64,000 bases of DNA from Carnegiea gigantea (Eukaryota > Streptophyta > Magnoliopsida > Caryophyllales > Cactaceae). Positions 45,001 to 56,370 of this stretch are shown one piece after another. Positions within the stretch are counted from its first letter, which is position 1. Every line of letters begins with the position of its first letter. The DNA is taken from NCBI GenBank assembly GCA_029747015.1, contig JAKOGI010001324.1, forward strand, positions 7,501-71,500, read 5' to 3'. Below the pieces are notes generated by a model, which was given only the letters and a program-made list of their open reading frames with translations, was not told the DNA's origin and did no database searches. The position numbers and the translations under genes were made by a program.

Positions 45001-46102
45001 ATGATGTTGCTCTTGCCCAATCGCTGTGAGCGTGCCACCACAGAGTCCCTTCCTCGTCAGAAAAGATAACCCTTTGATTAAAACTTGCTCCAGGTTTGAT
45101 CGGACACTGAGTCACATATTCGGGTCCATCTGACCATGGATTCCTTGGCTGTTTTACTCCATGCCTATAAAAGAAAACATAAGACGGTTTATGAAAGCAA
45201 TTCACAATCATCATCTACTCCACGCACCCACACCCAGACACACAATAGAAAAGAGAAGACAAGAACAATGAACATACCAATGGAAGGTGATGTTATGTTG
45301 GCCCCTATTGATAACCTTGACTTTAATAGTGTCACCTTTGTATACATATAATGTTGGTCCCGGAAATTTCCCATTGACAGTCAAAATGGGCTTTGTGTGG
45401 CAAAGTCTGGTGTATGGTGCTTCTTTCACCTAATATATATTTGAAATGCTGCCATCAGTTTCACTGCATACTAGTGAAAATCCTTCAACAATATAATGTG
45501 CAATATGCATCTTCATGAAAATGCTTGAGCCATGCACATTATTCATACCATGCCTAATCTCTGGTCGGACCAAGACCTGTTTCCTACCCTAAAAGGCCAG
45601 ATTGGACTGTATGTGAGACCGAGTCCATGCACACTGGCATTTCCAAGGAAGACTAACGCAACATGAAAGTAACAACTTGGAAGATTTAGCTTTTAGGGAA
45701 GGAAACAGAAAATCCTGTTCCATTTTTCACAGTGCCATTGAAGCATATATGCAGTTTTGATCCACCAAACCAAGGCCGAGTGCAATGTAATGAAGGCAGC
45801 CTTACCCCTAAAACTAGACGGGCTGTTTCCGTGATTTTTGAGGGAAAACTTGACGATGTAGATGATATACAATCGTTTTTGAGTTTATAAACGAAAGGCC
45901 CAATGATCATGCAAAGCTTTCATGTTAAGATGATAATACTCTAGCATTGTACCATTTCACGATCCGAAAAACTGAGAACTAAGGAGAACAACATGATACT
46001 CACAACAAAAACATATGATGACATTGCTTCGGTTTGGAACACAAAGTGCACGAGGATAACACATAGTGAAAGCAAGATTGAAAGCATATTTTCTCCCTGC
46101 AT
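42095..46102 (-). CDS. LAC: Laccase (multicopper oxidase), six exons, 567 aa
   Basis: Exons on the minus strand are 46102-46004, 45429-45278, 45164-44920, 44596-44468, 43830-42883 and 42225-42095: 1704 nt, 567 residues plus TGA, all GT-AG with matching phases. The number and placing of exons are standard for plant laccases. A hydrophobic signal peptide ([17 protein letters not shown]) predicts secretion to the cell wall. All four copper-binding regions are present: [36 protein letters not shown] and [16 protein letters not shown]. The residue after the last G is Met, at the type-1 copper axial position. Laccases oxidise phenols with O2, as in lignin or flavonoid polymerisation. The sequence recalls the LAC7/14/15 side of the family, but I could not place it firmly. 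Confidence 0.95.
42226..42882 (-). other. Laccase intron 5
   Basis: 657 bp between the donor GTAAGT (42882 side) and the acceptor TTTTCAG. An (GTTT)n-like tract at 42448-42472 is the only repeat seen. Confidence 0.8.
43831..44467 (-). other. Laccase intron 4
   Basis: 637 bp, AT-rich, between the donor GTCTGT and the acceptor GATTACCAG. No feature is recognised in it. Confidence 0.75.
44597..44919 (-). other. Laccase intron 3
   Basis: 323 bp between the donor GTTTGA and the acceptor GAACAG. The donor is weak but the phase is correct. Confidence 0.75.
45430..46003 (-). other. Laccase intron 1
   Basis: 574 bp between the donor GTGAGT and the acceptor ATATTAG. The minus-strand open frame at 45686-45910 within it shows no domain and is not an exon. 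Confidence 0.8.
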
Positions 46103-46193
46103 TTTGATCTAAGAAAAGCTAAGCTATACTTCTTTCCCTTGACATAAAATTCTTCCACTTCAATTTCTTCAAGGAATAATTCTAATCAAGGGA

Positions 46194-46201
46194 ACTTATA
46201 G
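46194..46201 (-). promoter_or_regulatory. Candidate TATA box of the laccase gene
   Basis: The minus strand reads CTATAAGT about 95 bp upstream of the laccase ATG, a normal distance for a plant core promoter. Confidence 0.4.
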
Positions 46202-46506
46202 ACCATCATAGGGGCTATAGTCTGCCATTAATCCTCTGATAAAAGAAAATAAATAAATAAACTGCCCTAAAAGTCATAATTCCACACGGAAAAAGAATTA
46301 CTCTAACTGGGTTGAAGAAAAGGTACCATGAACGTCTGTTCTCCATTTTGTTTGTTTGTCAAAATATGCAATTTTGTTGTGTTTCCTAATTAATATCGAG
46401 GAAACAAAATCCAAATATGAATCTAAATTAAATTAAAGTCTATACCCTCATGAGTCCTATTCAGGCAGGCAACGACGTTCAACGTAACATTATATTCATA
46501 CCTCCA
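46202..46506 (-). promoter_or_regulatory. Laccase upstream region
   Basis: About 300 bp of AT-rich DNA between the candidate TATA box and the nearest MITE. No specific transcription-factor site could be asserted. Confidence 0.4.
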
Positions 46507-46770
46507 AGGCCCTGTTCTTTTCGTTGGGAATATAAGTTTGAAAATGAGTGAAATTAGTTGAGATTGATAGAAGTAGGTTGAAGTGGGTATTTTTTTATTA
46601 AAGTGGGTAGAAGTGGATTGAAGGTTGAATTTTTTTTATATGATGGATATTAGTTGGTCAAAATAATGGGAAGTGTTTGAAGTGGCTTGAAGTAGATTAA
46701 AATTAATAAAGTGAGTTGAAATAAGTTGGAGTTAATAAATTAAAATTTACCAATAAAAACAACATTGCCT
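46507..46770. mobile_element. MITE with TTCAACC-type internal repeats, copy 1
   Basis: The left end is AGGCCCTGTTCTTTTCGTTGG; the right end, ACCAATAAAAACAACATTGCCT, is its degenerate inverse. The interior is built of short units such as GTTGAAGTGG and GTAGAAGTGG. It is a reversed relative of the element at 48041-48389. It is non-coding and about 264 bp long. No clear target duplication was seen. Confidence 0.6.
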
Positions 46771-46891
46771 AAATTGTAGAATTAGAAACACATTGTATTC
46801 GATATATTCTACAGCATGCACTAGGAAAAAGTTAAGGACAGTCCTCTTTTTTATTATTTAATTGCAAAAGCCAAAAGAGCAAGGTAAACAC

Positions 46892-47481
46892 TAGAGTTGA
46901 AAAAAGTTGATCTGATATGATTGCGGATTGAAATCGACACAAAGTTAATTGAATTTGGGTACAAATTTCGACCCGTTTAATTAAATAGGTTGATACATTT
47001 AATCCGTTTAATGAAATGGGTTAGGTTCAGGTTGACATTCTCGATACGAAAAAGTACCTATTTAACTTATTTAATTAAACGAGTCAAATAAGTCAACTCA
47101 TTTTTCCATTTATCATTTATCAATTTACTTTTTATTAGATAATTAAGAGTATAAATTTTTTTTTAAATTGTGAATGATGACGAATCAGGGAAATTTTAAA
47201 GAGTAATTATTTAATGTGATATGTAAACTTAATTTTTAACACTATAATTACGTATTAGGTTGAAAATATTAAATGCGTAAATAATTAATTAGATGACTAA
47301 ATTTGACATGTTTATCTTAAACGGATTAAGCGAGTCAACCCGTTTACAAATAAAATAGGTATAGATCAAGGTTTTTCAACCCATTTAATAAACGGGTTAG
47401 GTTCAGATCGAGGAATTCTCAACCTGTTTAAGTTCAACACAAGTGCGAACTTGATCCGACACGATCTATTATCCAGCTCTA
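46892..47481. mobile_element. hAT-type MITE, 590 bp
   Basis: The ends are TAGAGTTG at the left and CAGCTCTA at the right, inverted. The flanking 8-bp sequences GTAAACAC and GTGTACAC agree at six of eight positions, consistent with an aged hAT target duplication. The interior has CCCGTTTAAT/ATTAAACGGGTT-like palindromic text, common in plant hAT MITEs. Confidence 0.6.
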
Positions 47482-48040
47482 GTGTACACTCGCTTGCAAA
47501 AGTACGAACACAATTAAACAATACAAAAGAAAAAGAAAAAGTTATCCAACCAAAGTCTGCATCCAACAAAACAAGTGCCAGGCTAAGCAAAACATCTGCA
47601 TGCTCACATGACACCTACTTTGAATTTGGATGCTTCAGGCCCTGTTTTTGTTTGGGAAATTATAGGTGTGGGATGGGTGAGACCTGAAAAAGGGGGAAGA
47701 AATAGGTGGAAGTTGGTATGAGTGGTATTTTTTTAAAGAGTAGGAAAGGGTGGAAAGGAGTGGGAAGAAGTGGGAAGGAGTTGAATGAAACAAGAGAGTT
47801 GACGCAAGTTACGTATTTTTTGTTTAATATAATCTTTTATTTGTGATAGTAATTACCGATGATAAAAAATTTTTTAGACTGAAAAAATATTTTTCTATGT
47901 TGACGCAGGTACAAAATATTGTTTCGTGGCCGTTATTATCCCAAAAAATTATAATTTTCGTTATTCGTAAAATAAATTACGGATATATTTTTTTCATATA
48001 TTAACCAAATGCAAACAACGAAAAAAATATACATATGTTC
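47482..48040. other. Spacer with a GGCCCTGTTTTTG transposon-like end
   Basis: No gene is seen. At 47638, GGCCCTGTTTTTGTTTGGGAA resembles the ends of the neighbouring MITEs and is followed by purine-rich GTGGAAAGGAGTGGGAAG repeats. The other end was not found, so it is not called as an element. Confidence 0.4.
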
Positions 48041-48389
48041 AGACCTTGTTCTTTTCGTTGGTAAATCCAAATTTACCAACCTCAACCCACTTCAACCTAC
48101 ATAAACCCACTTCACGAATTTCAATAAAAAATACCAGCTTCAACTAATTTCAATCCACTTCGACCTACTTCAACCCATCATACAAAAAAATTCAACCAAC
48201 TTCAACCAGTTTCAACCTACTTCAACCTATTTCAACCCACTTCAATAAAAAAAATACCTATTTCAACCTACTTTAATCCATTTTAATAAAAAAATACTCA
48301 CTTCAATGTACTTTAACCCACTTCTACCAATATCAACTAACTTCACCCATTTATCAAGCCATATTTCCCAACGAAAAAAAACAGGCTCT
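48041..48389. mobile_element. MITE with TTCAACC-type internal repeats, copy 2
   Basis: The left end is AGACCTTGTTCTTTTCGTTGG; the right end, read on the other strand, is AGAGCCTGTTTTTTTTCGTTG. The 349-bp interior consists largely of degenerate 10-11-bp units of the form CTTCAACCYA separated by T- or A-runs. It is inverted relative to copy 1 (46507-46770). Confidence 0.65.
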
Positions 48390-49790
48390 CAGTACACGAA
48401 AAACAACCATCTGCATGTGTGAAGAACTTCTAATATTTTGTTACTAATGTACACAGAAAAAATATCCGCTCAAAATACATTTGCACTTCCTGTCATGAAT
48501 TACACACAACGCAAAAACAATTTACACGTTCCTTCATTATACTGAAAAAAATATACAAATTTGGCCTCAAATTACGATGAGCGAAAAATAAATCTATTAT
48601 ACATACATCAACAATCATCTGCGCTTTCATGACTATAACAAATATTTCGTAACCAATGCCCAAAAAAAAAGTATCTCTTCCATATATAGAATCAAATTCA
48701 AAATATCTACTAGTAAAAAAAAAAAAAAAAAACTAACATTTGCTTAACAAAGCAGAACAAACTTCTTCAATATATATAACAAGAATTACGTCATCTATAA
48801 TTTTCGCCACGACTAACAAATATTTGCATAACATCCGAAAAATAAATAATACTTTTTATAATTATTATCAGACAATTAAAAATATAGTATATGAAATATG
48901 ACTTAATGTACGCTGTGATGGTGGTTCAGCTAATTTGAGATTAATGGGTTGAAAGGGGCTTCAAAGGGTAGCTACTCGCTAGGTTAATTATCATCATAAT
49001 TGTTGTTCTTTGACATTTGGGATGAACTCCTTTTTCGTAAACAAAAGGACAATGTGCCAGAATCCCCCAAAAAAGTTAATATATGAACCAAGATTACAAA
49101 ACTTGCTCGAAGAGCGAACTCTTCTAACGAATATAATTTTGCCAAAATTGGCTAATCGGATGAGTTCTATAAACAAAGGGCTGGCACCGTTTGCTAAAGG
49201 TGAAATGCTCAACGATTTACGTCATTTTATGCACAATTGCCCAAGTGTGAGAGTTCCCTACACAAGATGACCAAAATCAAATACCCTAAGCTCAGGCCTA
49301 AGATGGATAGTGAGCTTGTAAATTATTTGCAATGCAATTCAAATCTAAATTCATATTTTTCAAGTCCAATTCGATTAGAACTCGTAAAAAGTGTGGATAT
49401 TGGTGACCTTGGACAATAAGATAAAACGGTTAAATCCAAATTCGGTTCATATAATAAATTAGCTTATTAGACTTAAACCCGGCTTCTAGTTGTTAGATTG
49501 TCATACCTGATTGTATGGATTTTTTATATCAACTTTTAGATATTCTCGACTAATATATGTATGATTAGAGCCTCATTTTTAACATTTGATTGATCTATTG
49601 TAGGAGATTTGTAATTGAAATTGTACCTCAATTTGGTTGTTCAATATCCACATCTCTCTGAATCTAAATTAATTTGAAAAATATTAACAATCCTTATTCC
49701 AGCACAACTTGATTCTCCATTTGAACATGACCAAAACAATCCAAATTTTAAGCCCGTGCAAAAATTTTAACTGCAACCATCTTTCTTAGG
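48390..49790. other. Gene-free AT-rich spacer
   Basis: No supported feature apart from A-runs (48718-48731). The plus-strand frame at 49010-49270 (86 aa) has no recognisable domain and no gene-like context. Confidence 0.5.
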
Positions 49791-49819
49791 TTAGAAGGCT
49801 ACCTAAACTTTGTACAACC

Positions 49820-50473
49820 GAGCAGGATTGGGCGTCCGGTCTATTTTTATGGAACCGGGTCCAAAAATCTGGACCCGGTGCCGGTTCCGGTTGTGATCGG
49901 GTCTAGAATTTTGGAACCGATCCCGAAACCGATTGGGACCAGGTACCCAGTTCCTAATTTTTTTCTATTTTGTTTTATTTCATTTCATTTACATTTTCAG
50001 CTTATAATTGTGACTTTGTGAGATAACTAATACTCCCAACGAGCTAGTTAATCGATTGTTCAAAATTAAATTTAATAGAGTGGCAGCTAGATATTTACCA
50101 TGCATTAAAGTTCAATTGCTTAGCTAATAAATAGTATTTCATTTCATCCAAGCATAAAAATTTTTTTATTCTCATAGTGTTATACATTAACAAAAATATT
50201 TAGTAATATCAATATATAGTCGGAAATTATGGCGGCATCGGAAGATTAACACCTTATGCGAACGGCTAACCTGGTAACTCAGACTTTTTTAAAAAAGAAA
50301 CTAATTAGACCGGGCAACTTGGTAACTGGTCCGGTTCCGATTCTAAGTTTTCAGGATCTAGCTCCGTACCCGGTTGTAACCTGTTCTAGGATTTCAGAAC
50401 CAGTTTTGAACTGGGTCCTGGTATAGACCCGACGGGTCCGAACTGGGTATCCAGTTTATTAGCTCAGCCCTAA
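49820..50473. repeat. CCGGTTCC-rich repeat, probable hAT-type MITE
   Basis: The left part repeats GGAACCGGGTCC and GGTGCCGGTTCC; the right part repeats CCGGTTCCG and GAACTGGGT. The outer ends CAGGATTGGGC and GCTCAGCCCTA are weakly inverted. AACTTTGTA to the left and AACCTTTGTA to the right may be an aged target duplication. The centre is AT-rich and non-coding. Confidence 0.4.
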
Positions 50474-50517
50474 ACCTTTGTAGTGCTAGATCTAAAGATG
50501 TTTTTAAGTGTATTACC

Positions 50518-50761
50518 TAGAGGTGGGAAAGTCTGATCCGACACGATAATCTAACCTGAACTCGAGCTGAAGTTAGTGAGAGAAATCTGAATCCAACACG
50601 AACCGAACCGATTTCGACCTAAAGTCGATACGATTTGACTGTTTAGTTTGAAAACATGTTATTTTTCAATTTTGAGTATATCTAGGTTATTTCCAAGGCT
50701 GATACGAAATTGGCCCGTTTATTAAATAGATCGACCCAAACCGACCCGTTTCCTAGCTCTA
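50518..50761. mobile_element. hAT-type MITE, 244 bp, with target duplication
   Basis: The ends are TAGAGGTGGG and CCTAGCTCTA, inverted. The flanking 8-bp copies GTATTACC (50510-50517) and CTATTACC (50762-50769) differ at one base, the size expected for hAT elements. The interior has CGACACGATAATC and CCGACCCGTTT, text shared with the element at 46892-47481. Confidence 0.72.
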
Positions 50762-51508
50762 CTATTACCCTTATAACATTCTAAATACACTAACAAAATA
50801 GATATAGAATTTACACTAATATAATATGGTATAATATGATGAAAATATTACCGTAAAAATAGAGGTTCTAATAATATTTATTGCTGTAGCCTGCAGAAAA
50901 AGAAAGCAGATGTGCAAGCTTCGAAAATAGGCTATCATGATGGATCCTCGTAGACTCTATGCTTGCATCTTCAAAAGTTATGAGAAGATGTAAGAAGTTA
51001 TAAGGAGTCGTAAAAAGCTGTACGTAAAGATAGATGTAAACAGTTCTTAAATTATTAAAAAGTTGTATAAATATAATTTTAATATATGTTTCCATAATTG
51101 TTGATCTTTCATGTATGTTTTGCAAAATAAATTATTTCGTAAAAGTAAATTATGTGTAATATGTGAATGACATTTATGAAATTAATTTTATACCATCACT
51201 GAAAAAAAAAATTTTAACATTATACAAAAAATTTTTTTTTTTCTACAATTATCATTTTGGATGAGAAGAAATAATATTGAAATAACATAACTAATGAAAA
51301 CAAATCTTTAAAAAATCAATAAATGTCAATAAAATAAATTCAAGACCATAATTTATAAAGCCAAATATGTTTTGCACTTGAGATTTTTTTATTAACATTA
51401 GTTTTACTTCCCTATAAGTAAATTTTAAAAAGTAACAAATTTTCTCATCACAATTGAATAGAACCCTTAAAATGTAATCCTATTTAAATTAAACAATTTT
51501 GCTCATTA
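50762..51508. other. AT-rich spacer
   Basis: No gene is seen. A short GA-rich stretch at about 50980-51030 (AGAAGATGTAAGAAG, AAAAAGCTGTA) resembles the repeats at 52235-52375. Confidence 0.5.
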
Positions 51509-51524
51509 ATCACGTACAGGTCAA

Positions 51525-51633
51525 CTATTGGAATTAGCCTCTCTGTAGGCAGAGATGCTTACAAAGGTAAGGTTGCCTCCATCTAAATCTCTCCATAACC
51601 CAGCACCTAGACTGGGAGGTGGTGGTGTTATTG
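51525..51633 (+). mobile_element. Very short RTE LINE tail with target duplication
   Basis: 109 bp matching the 3' end of the RTE element at 26014-26550: a GCCTCTCTGTAGG block, then AAGGTAAGGTTG, then CTAGACTGGGAGGTGGTGG and a short TG-rich tail. It is bounded by a 16-bp near-repeat: ATCACGTACAGGTCAA (51509-51524) and ATCATGTACAGTTCAA (51634-51649). Confidence 0.75.
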
Positions 51634-51649
51634 ATCATGTACAGTTCAA

Positions 51650-52234
51650 AACACTTGGAATATCTTAGTTGTAGTATCATTCGACGTGATGATCACTCAT
51701 TTAAACTTCAGTTAGGAGGGGAATGCACATGACATAACCTATCAACAGTATTATGAGATAGTATGCTTCAATCTGAGTTAAATTTTCCTCATCCCCTCTA
51801 GGTACATGAGAATCTATTTTTGATATTTTCTTTGATTATTATCATTTATCAGATGCAATTCTAATCATTTTTCATAATTGTTTGTGAAAATACTATTTGG
51901 TTTACTTAGCATACCCAAATTCACTTGGAAATTCTAATCTTTGATAAAATCACATATGAAATAGGTACAATGATTTCTCCACCTATAGTGTGTGACATCG
52001 AAACTTAGAAATGAATACAATTTTGGTATTATAATTTTAAAAGCATGTTAACTTATTTTCTCTATAATGGCTTATATAATTCATGTTGAAATTCAAATAT
52101 AATTTGAATCACTAAAATTTGTTTTTACATTTGTAAAAGTATTATGTTCATAAAAAATATATAAAAATTTTCATACTGGTATACTCTAAGTATGAGAAAA
52201 AATTAAACAACTCATTGAATTGTTATAAAAAAAA
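51650..52234. other. AT-rich spacer
   Basis: Nothing supportable is seen in this stretch. Confidence 0.5.
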
Positions 52235-52375
52235 TGCATAAGAAGATATAAGAAGATGTAAGAAAATGTTAGGTGATATAAGAAGATGTAAAAAGCTGTA
52301 AGAATTTTATTGAAGATGTGAGGAGTTGTAAAAAGTTATAAGGAATTGTAAGAAGATGCAAGTTGTAATGTAAAT
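52235..52375 (+). repeat. Degenerate GA-rich short tandem repeats
   Basis: About ten loose units of the form (A)TAAGAAGATGTAAG or AAAAAGCTGTAAG follow each other with a period of roughly 13-15 bp. A few similar units occur at 50980-51030. Confidence 0.6.
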
Positions 52376-53415
52376 GCTTACTATCACAAAAAAGAATAGG
52401 GTCCTAGCAGCATAATGCGTAAGCTTTATATGAGAGTAGCTGCAGAAGCTAGATCTAAACCCACTATACCGGTCTAGTGCCTTGAAAAGACTATTCATCT
52501 TCAACATCAATTAGATAAGTTATAGGCAGATAATTTTCAGCTAATGAATTGAGCAATAATGACCTAAATAACTAGCAGTCTAATTTATTGTAAAGTATAT
52601 CAAGAAGTACTTGTTTTGATGGTATGGAGGTTTGGAAGTTCATCATTCTCATTAGGGGACGATTTTTAAGACGTTCAAATTTTCTTTAGTGAAGTTTGAC
52701 AAAATTAACTTTGGATCATATGTCTATGGTTTATTTACCTTCTCCACTCCTATTAGCCCCATTGGACAGGCTGTCATATAGTTAAATTGGGTGGGCATCT
52801 TGACTAGCCATTAAAAAAATAGTAAAAAGTAAAGTATGAGCCAATCAAAGTTTTCACTCTAATGTTTAATTGATTGCAGATGATTCGGGTAGATAAAAAC
52901 CCACAAAAAGGCGTTGGGTCATAGCTCAATAAAAGGCTAAGAAAGAAATTGACTGGATCAAGTAAGCCATTAGGATTGAGCACTTTGGGCCTGAACATAA
53001 GCTTAATAAAACCGAAGTCCATCGAAACCTTGGAGATAACACATGGCTTGTTAGGGAAGGAAAGATCTAGCTAAGATTTCCTAAATATTTAAGGAAATTG
53101 GTAATTATGTTTAAGTCTAAATAAAACAAGGAAAAGATCTATATATAAAAAAAGATATAAAATCTGAGTAAACCTTTTCTAAGAGAACCATGCTAAATAT
53201 AAACAAGCCATGATCAAAATTAAAGGTAGGTAAATTAGACTTTCATAAGATACAATGTAGTTACTACCTTCTCCAAAAATTCTCCATAACTTGATCATAG
53301 AATGCTGTTAAAAAGAAGAACCCCCCTCTTAAGAGTTGTTTTGCGTGTGACTCTTAGACAATCATACAAGTTCCTTAAGGTTTCCAAAAGAATCAAAAAA
53401 ACTCTATGTTGTCCT
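52376..53415. other. Spacer, probably containing the 5' LTR of the gypsy relic
   Basis: No gene is seen. The right end leads directly into a Tat-type primer-binding-site motif at 53423, so the preceding few hundred bases should be the 5' LTR. Its left edge could not be located. Confidence 0.4.
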
Positions 53416-53421
53416 AAAACA

Positions 53422-53440
53422 TTTAGCGCCCTCTGTGGGG
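53422..53440 (+). other. Primer-binding-site motif of the gypsy relic
   Basis: TTTAGCGCCCTCTGTGGGG after CTAAAACA. Tat-lineage gypsy elements have a TTTGGCGCC...GTGGGG motif directly after the 5' LTR; one G here is A. Confidence 0.6.
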
Positions 53441-53521
53441 ACCTAGAGTTGAGCAAGTTGTCATCCAAGAAAGGTGATAAGGGAAAAGACATTGACGTCC
53501 CCAAGAGCCAAAATCCTATGA

Positions 53522-54900
53522 ATTAGGATCCTAATGCCAAAGCTTTGGAAAAAGAAGATTTTATCATGTAGGAAGCCTTAAACCAAGGGAATACAATTCC
53601 TCTTAGAGGATATTTGCCTTACAAGTACACTTATGTCATAAAGCAAGTAGGCAGTGCGCCGAAGGCAATGGAATAATTTATCACCTTAAAATTCAGCAAG
53701 GCTATTTCCCCTATAATGAAAAATTCAGAAGATTTCTTAGTTGCTCAAAGAAAGTCAAGCAAAGCTGCCCCTAAGAAACTATTTGTCAAAGGTAGGATAT
53801 GAGCAACAAAGACTAGAAAAGAGCTTTTCCTTAAAAATTTAGAGGGAAGAGATCCTTAGAATATGCTTTCTAGGTGCTAGAAGAGTAAAGATGAAGACTT
53901 GAGAGAGACATTGAAGCACAAAGGCTGAGCAAGAGAAATCCTTGCATAAGAGGCCTAATCAAGGTAGGTGTCATCAAGAACAAGGTTGAAAAAAATTTGT
54001 AGCAGCAAAGCTCAAACTCTATCAAAGTTATGTCATCTTAGTAGCATTCAAAGGCGAACGCTGCAAAGACCCTTAATCAAGTAGCTCCATTAATGAGTCG
54101 TCTTCAAGTCAAGATATCCTTTAACATAAATATCTAGGAAGTTGAACTCCTAAAAAAGTTCAAAGTGTCAAATACTGTGAAATTTGATGGGACTAGTAAT
54201 CCTTAAGAACACCGTGGTTTTTATTTAATCCAAACATATCTACAATCATCTCCCTTGGAAGCAATGACGTGCAGATACATTCATGCTATCCTAAAGGCGA
54301 AAACCTAAGCCTGGTTCTATAGGTTGCCTCCAAGATGATCTTATCACTACTTTTAGAAGCCACTTTATTGAAAGTAGAAGGATTCTAAATTTAGCAGTGG
54401 GACTAATGAAGTTGGCTCAAAGAGATCAAAGACTTTGGTTAAATATGTAGAAATATTCATCCATGAAGAACTCTTTATGGAAGACTTTAAGCTAGATGTG
54501 GCCATAGCTTCCTTTACCAATACGGATAGCAGCACAAAGGCCACTGTGAAAAGTTCATCAAGGAAAGGCCTGTCAGCCAAGAAGAGGTCCTGAAGATAGC
54601 AGAAAGGGAGAAGAGGTCCTGAAGATAGCAGAAAGGGATATACAATTAGGGGCAATCATATAAGGGACTACTACTTTGAAAGAGGTGTTGAAGAGGGATG
54701 AAAAAGGCCGATCAAGTCCAACTAGAAAAAGAAGAGAGAAAGAGTGTTTAAGATTCTCTTCAATGCTTCAAGGAATGAGATTCTGATGGAGATTAGAGTT
54801 ATGAACACGTCAAGATCCTAAGTCTCTCAAACGGAGGCCTGAGAGAAAGGATAAATGGCGTGCATTTCACAAAGACTATAGGCATGACACAGAATATTTT
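53522..54900 (+). pseudogene. Ty3/gypsy gag relic
   Basis: Broken frames carry text typical of Tat gag: IPLRGYLPYKYTYVIK near the start, FYLIQTYLQS-like and SLLLEATLL-like stretches near 54.2-54.4 kb, and a late RFHKDYGHDTEEYF-like zinc-binding remnant near 54.87-54.9 kb. No frame stays open for more than about 80 residues. The 29-bp tandem duplication at 54581-54638 lies inside it. Confidence 0.55.
54581..54638. repeat. Perfect 29-bp tandem duplication
   Basis: The unit beginning GAAGAGGTCCTGAAGATAGC occupies 54581-54609 and 54610-54638. It breaks the gag-like reading further. Confidence 0.9.
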
Positions 54901-55759
54901 TGGGATCTGGATAAAGTGCTCCATGGACCAGCCAACAAAGGAAAGCCAAATAACTACATCAAGAATAGGCCTTAAAAAACCAGAAGACACCCTTATGAGA
55001 GGAGTTCTGAAGATAATGACTCTCAAGTCACACCCTTTAAAGACAACATACAGGTCATTTTCGGGGGACTACCCCTGGCTAAACTGTCAAATAGGGCAAC
55101 CTTGAAGTGTTATTTAGGAACTTTAGATCAAACAACTCCAATAGTAATTCAGTGAATGTGAATCTCTCTTTCTGATATGGTTTTGAAGTTGCTAGACTTG
55201 TCTCTCAATCGCATAATGATCCGATAGTTATTAAGTTGGCAGAAGCCAACCATATATGGTGCTAGTAGATGTGATATTTGGTAGATAATGTTTCTTTAAG
55301 AAGGATTGTAGAAGATCATAAGAATGTAAAGAAGAGCTACATAAACACCTTCAATGCCATACTCCCAACCTCAGAATATGAAGTGGGAGAGGCTTTAAAA
55401 GACCAATGAAAGATAAGCTGATAACTAGTCAAAGCTCAATTTGATCCTAGTCTCTGAACTTGGTAATAGAAATGGAAAAGCCACTATGGCAATGCCTAAG
55501 AAAATCCTTGGCTAAGATAATCGAGGATTGCGCAAATTGGTGCAGACAAGGAACCAGCCTTCCAAGAATCATTGATTTTCCTGCTGAGATGATATGCATG
55601 TGTGCTTGCCTTTGCAGCATAAGAGGTACTACGAATACATCTTGAGATGATGGTTCATAGTTTCATTATAAACCCTCAACCAAAGCATGTGAAGTAGAAA
55701 AAGAAGCCACTTTGATCTTGATATAACTCCTGCAATGCCATAAGAAGTGCAGAAGCTAC

Positions 55760-56370
55760 TGGGTGCAAGATTAATAAAAAATACTACTGTATATCCTGAC
55801 TAGTAGGAAAATATAGTAATGATAAAGAAGCCCAATGGTTTGTGGAAGATATGTGTGAATTACACATATATAAATAAAGCTTGTCTAAATATTGACTCCC
55901 ACTTTCAAAGATCAATCAATTATTAGATTCAGCTAGCAGTCATAGTTACCTATATTTCATAGATGCCTACTCTAGCCTTCACCAAATGTACATATATAAA
56001 TAAGACCAAGAATATTCAACCTTTGTCACACACTAGGGGTTGTACTATTACAAGGCCATGATATCTAGATTGAAGAATGCTAGTGCAACATGTCAAAGGT
56101 TGGTTAACAAGCTTGTTCAAGGGCAAATTAGTATAAACATGGAGGTGTACATCAATGACATGAGTGTTAAGTCAATGACTTTACATTAACACCATATGAA
56201 TCTAGAAAAGACTTTTAACACTCTAAGAAGATTTTTAGCATGAAGCTAAATCCCAAAAAAATTGTGTCGTTGGGGTATTAGTTGGAATGTTTTCGGGTTT
56301 TTAATCAATAAAAGAGGAATTACAGCAAATCCTGAAAAAGTAAATGTAGTTCTAGATATGCTAAGCCCCT
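55760..56370 (+). pseudogene. Ty3/gypsy reverse transcriptase relic
   Basis: Translated pieces include MIKKPNGLWKICVNYT, YKAMISRLKNASATCQRLVN and MEVYINDMSVKS, which line up with the gypsy RT blocks before and at the catalytic site. The box, normally YVDDM, reads YINDM, so a catalytic Asp is lost. FLINKRGITANPEK follows near 56.3 kb. Several in-frame stops occur. Confidence 0.75.

Noticed and set aside
49010..49270. 86-codon plus-strand frame
   Set aside because: No known motif or supporting gene structure in an otherwise transposon-rich spacer.
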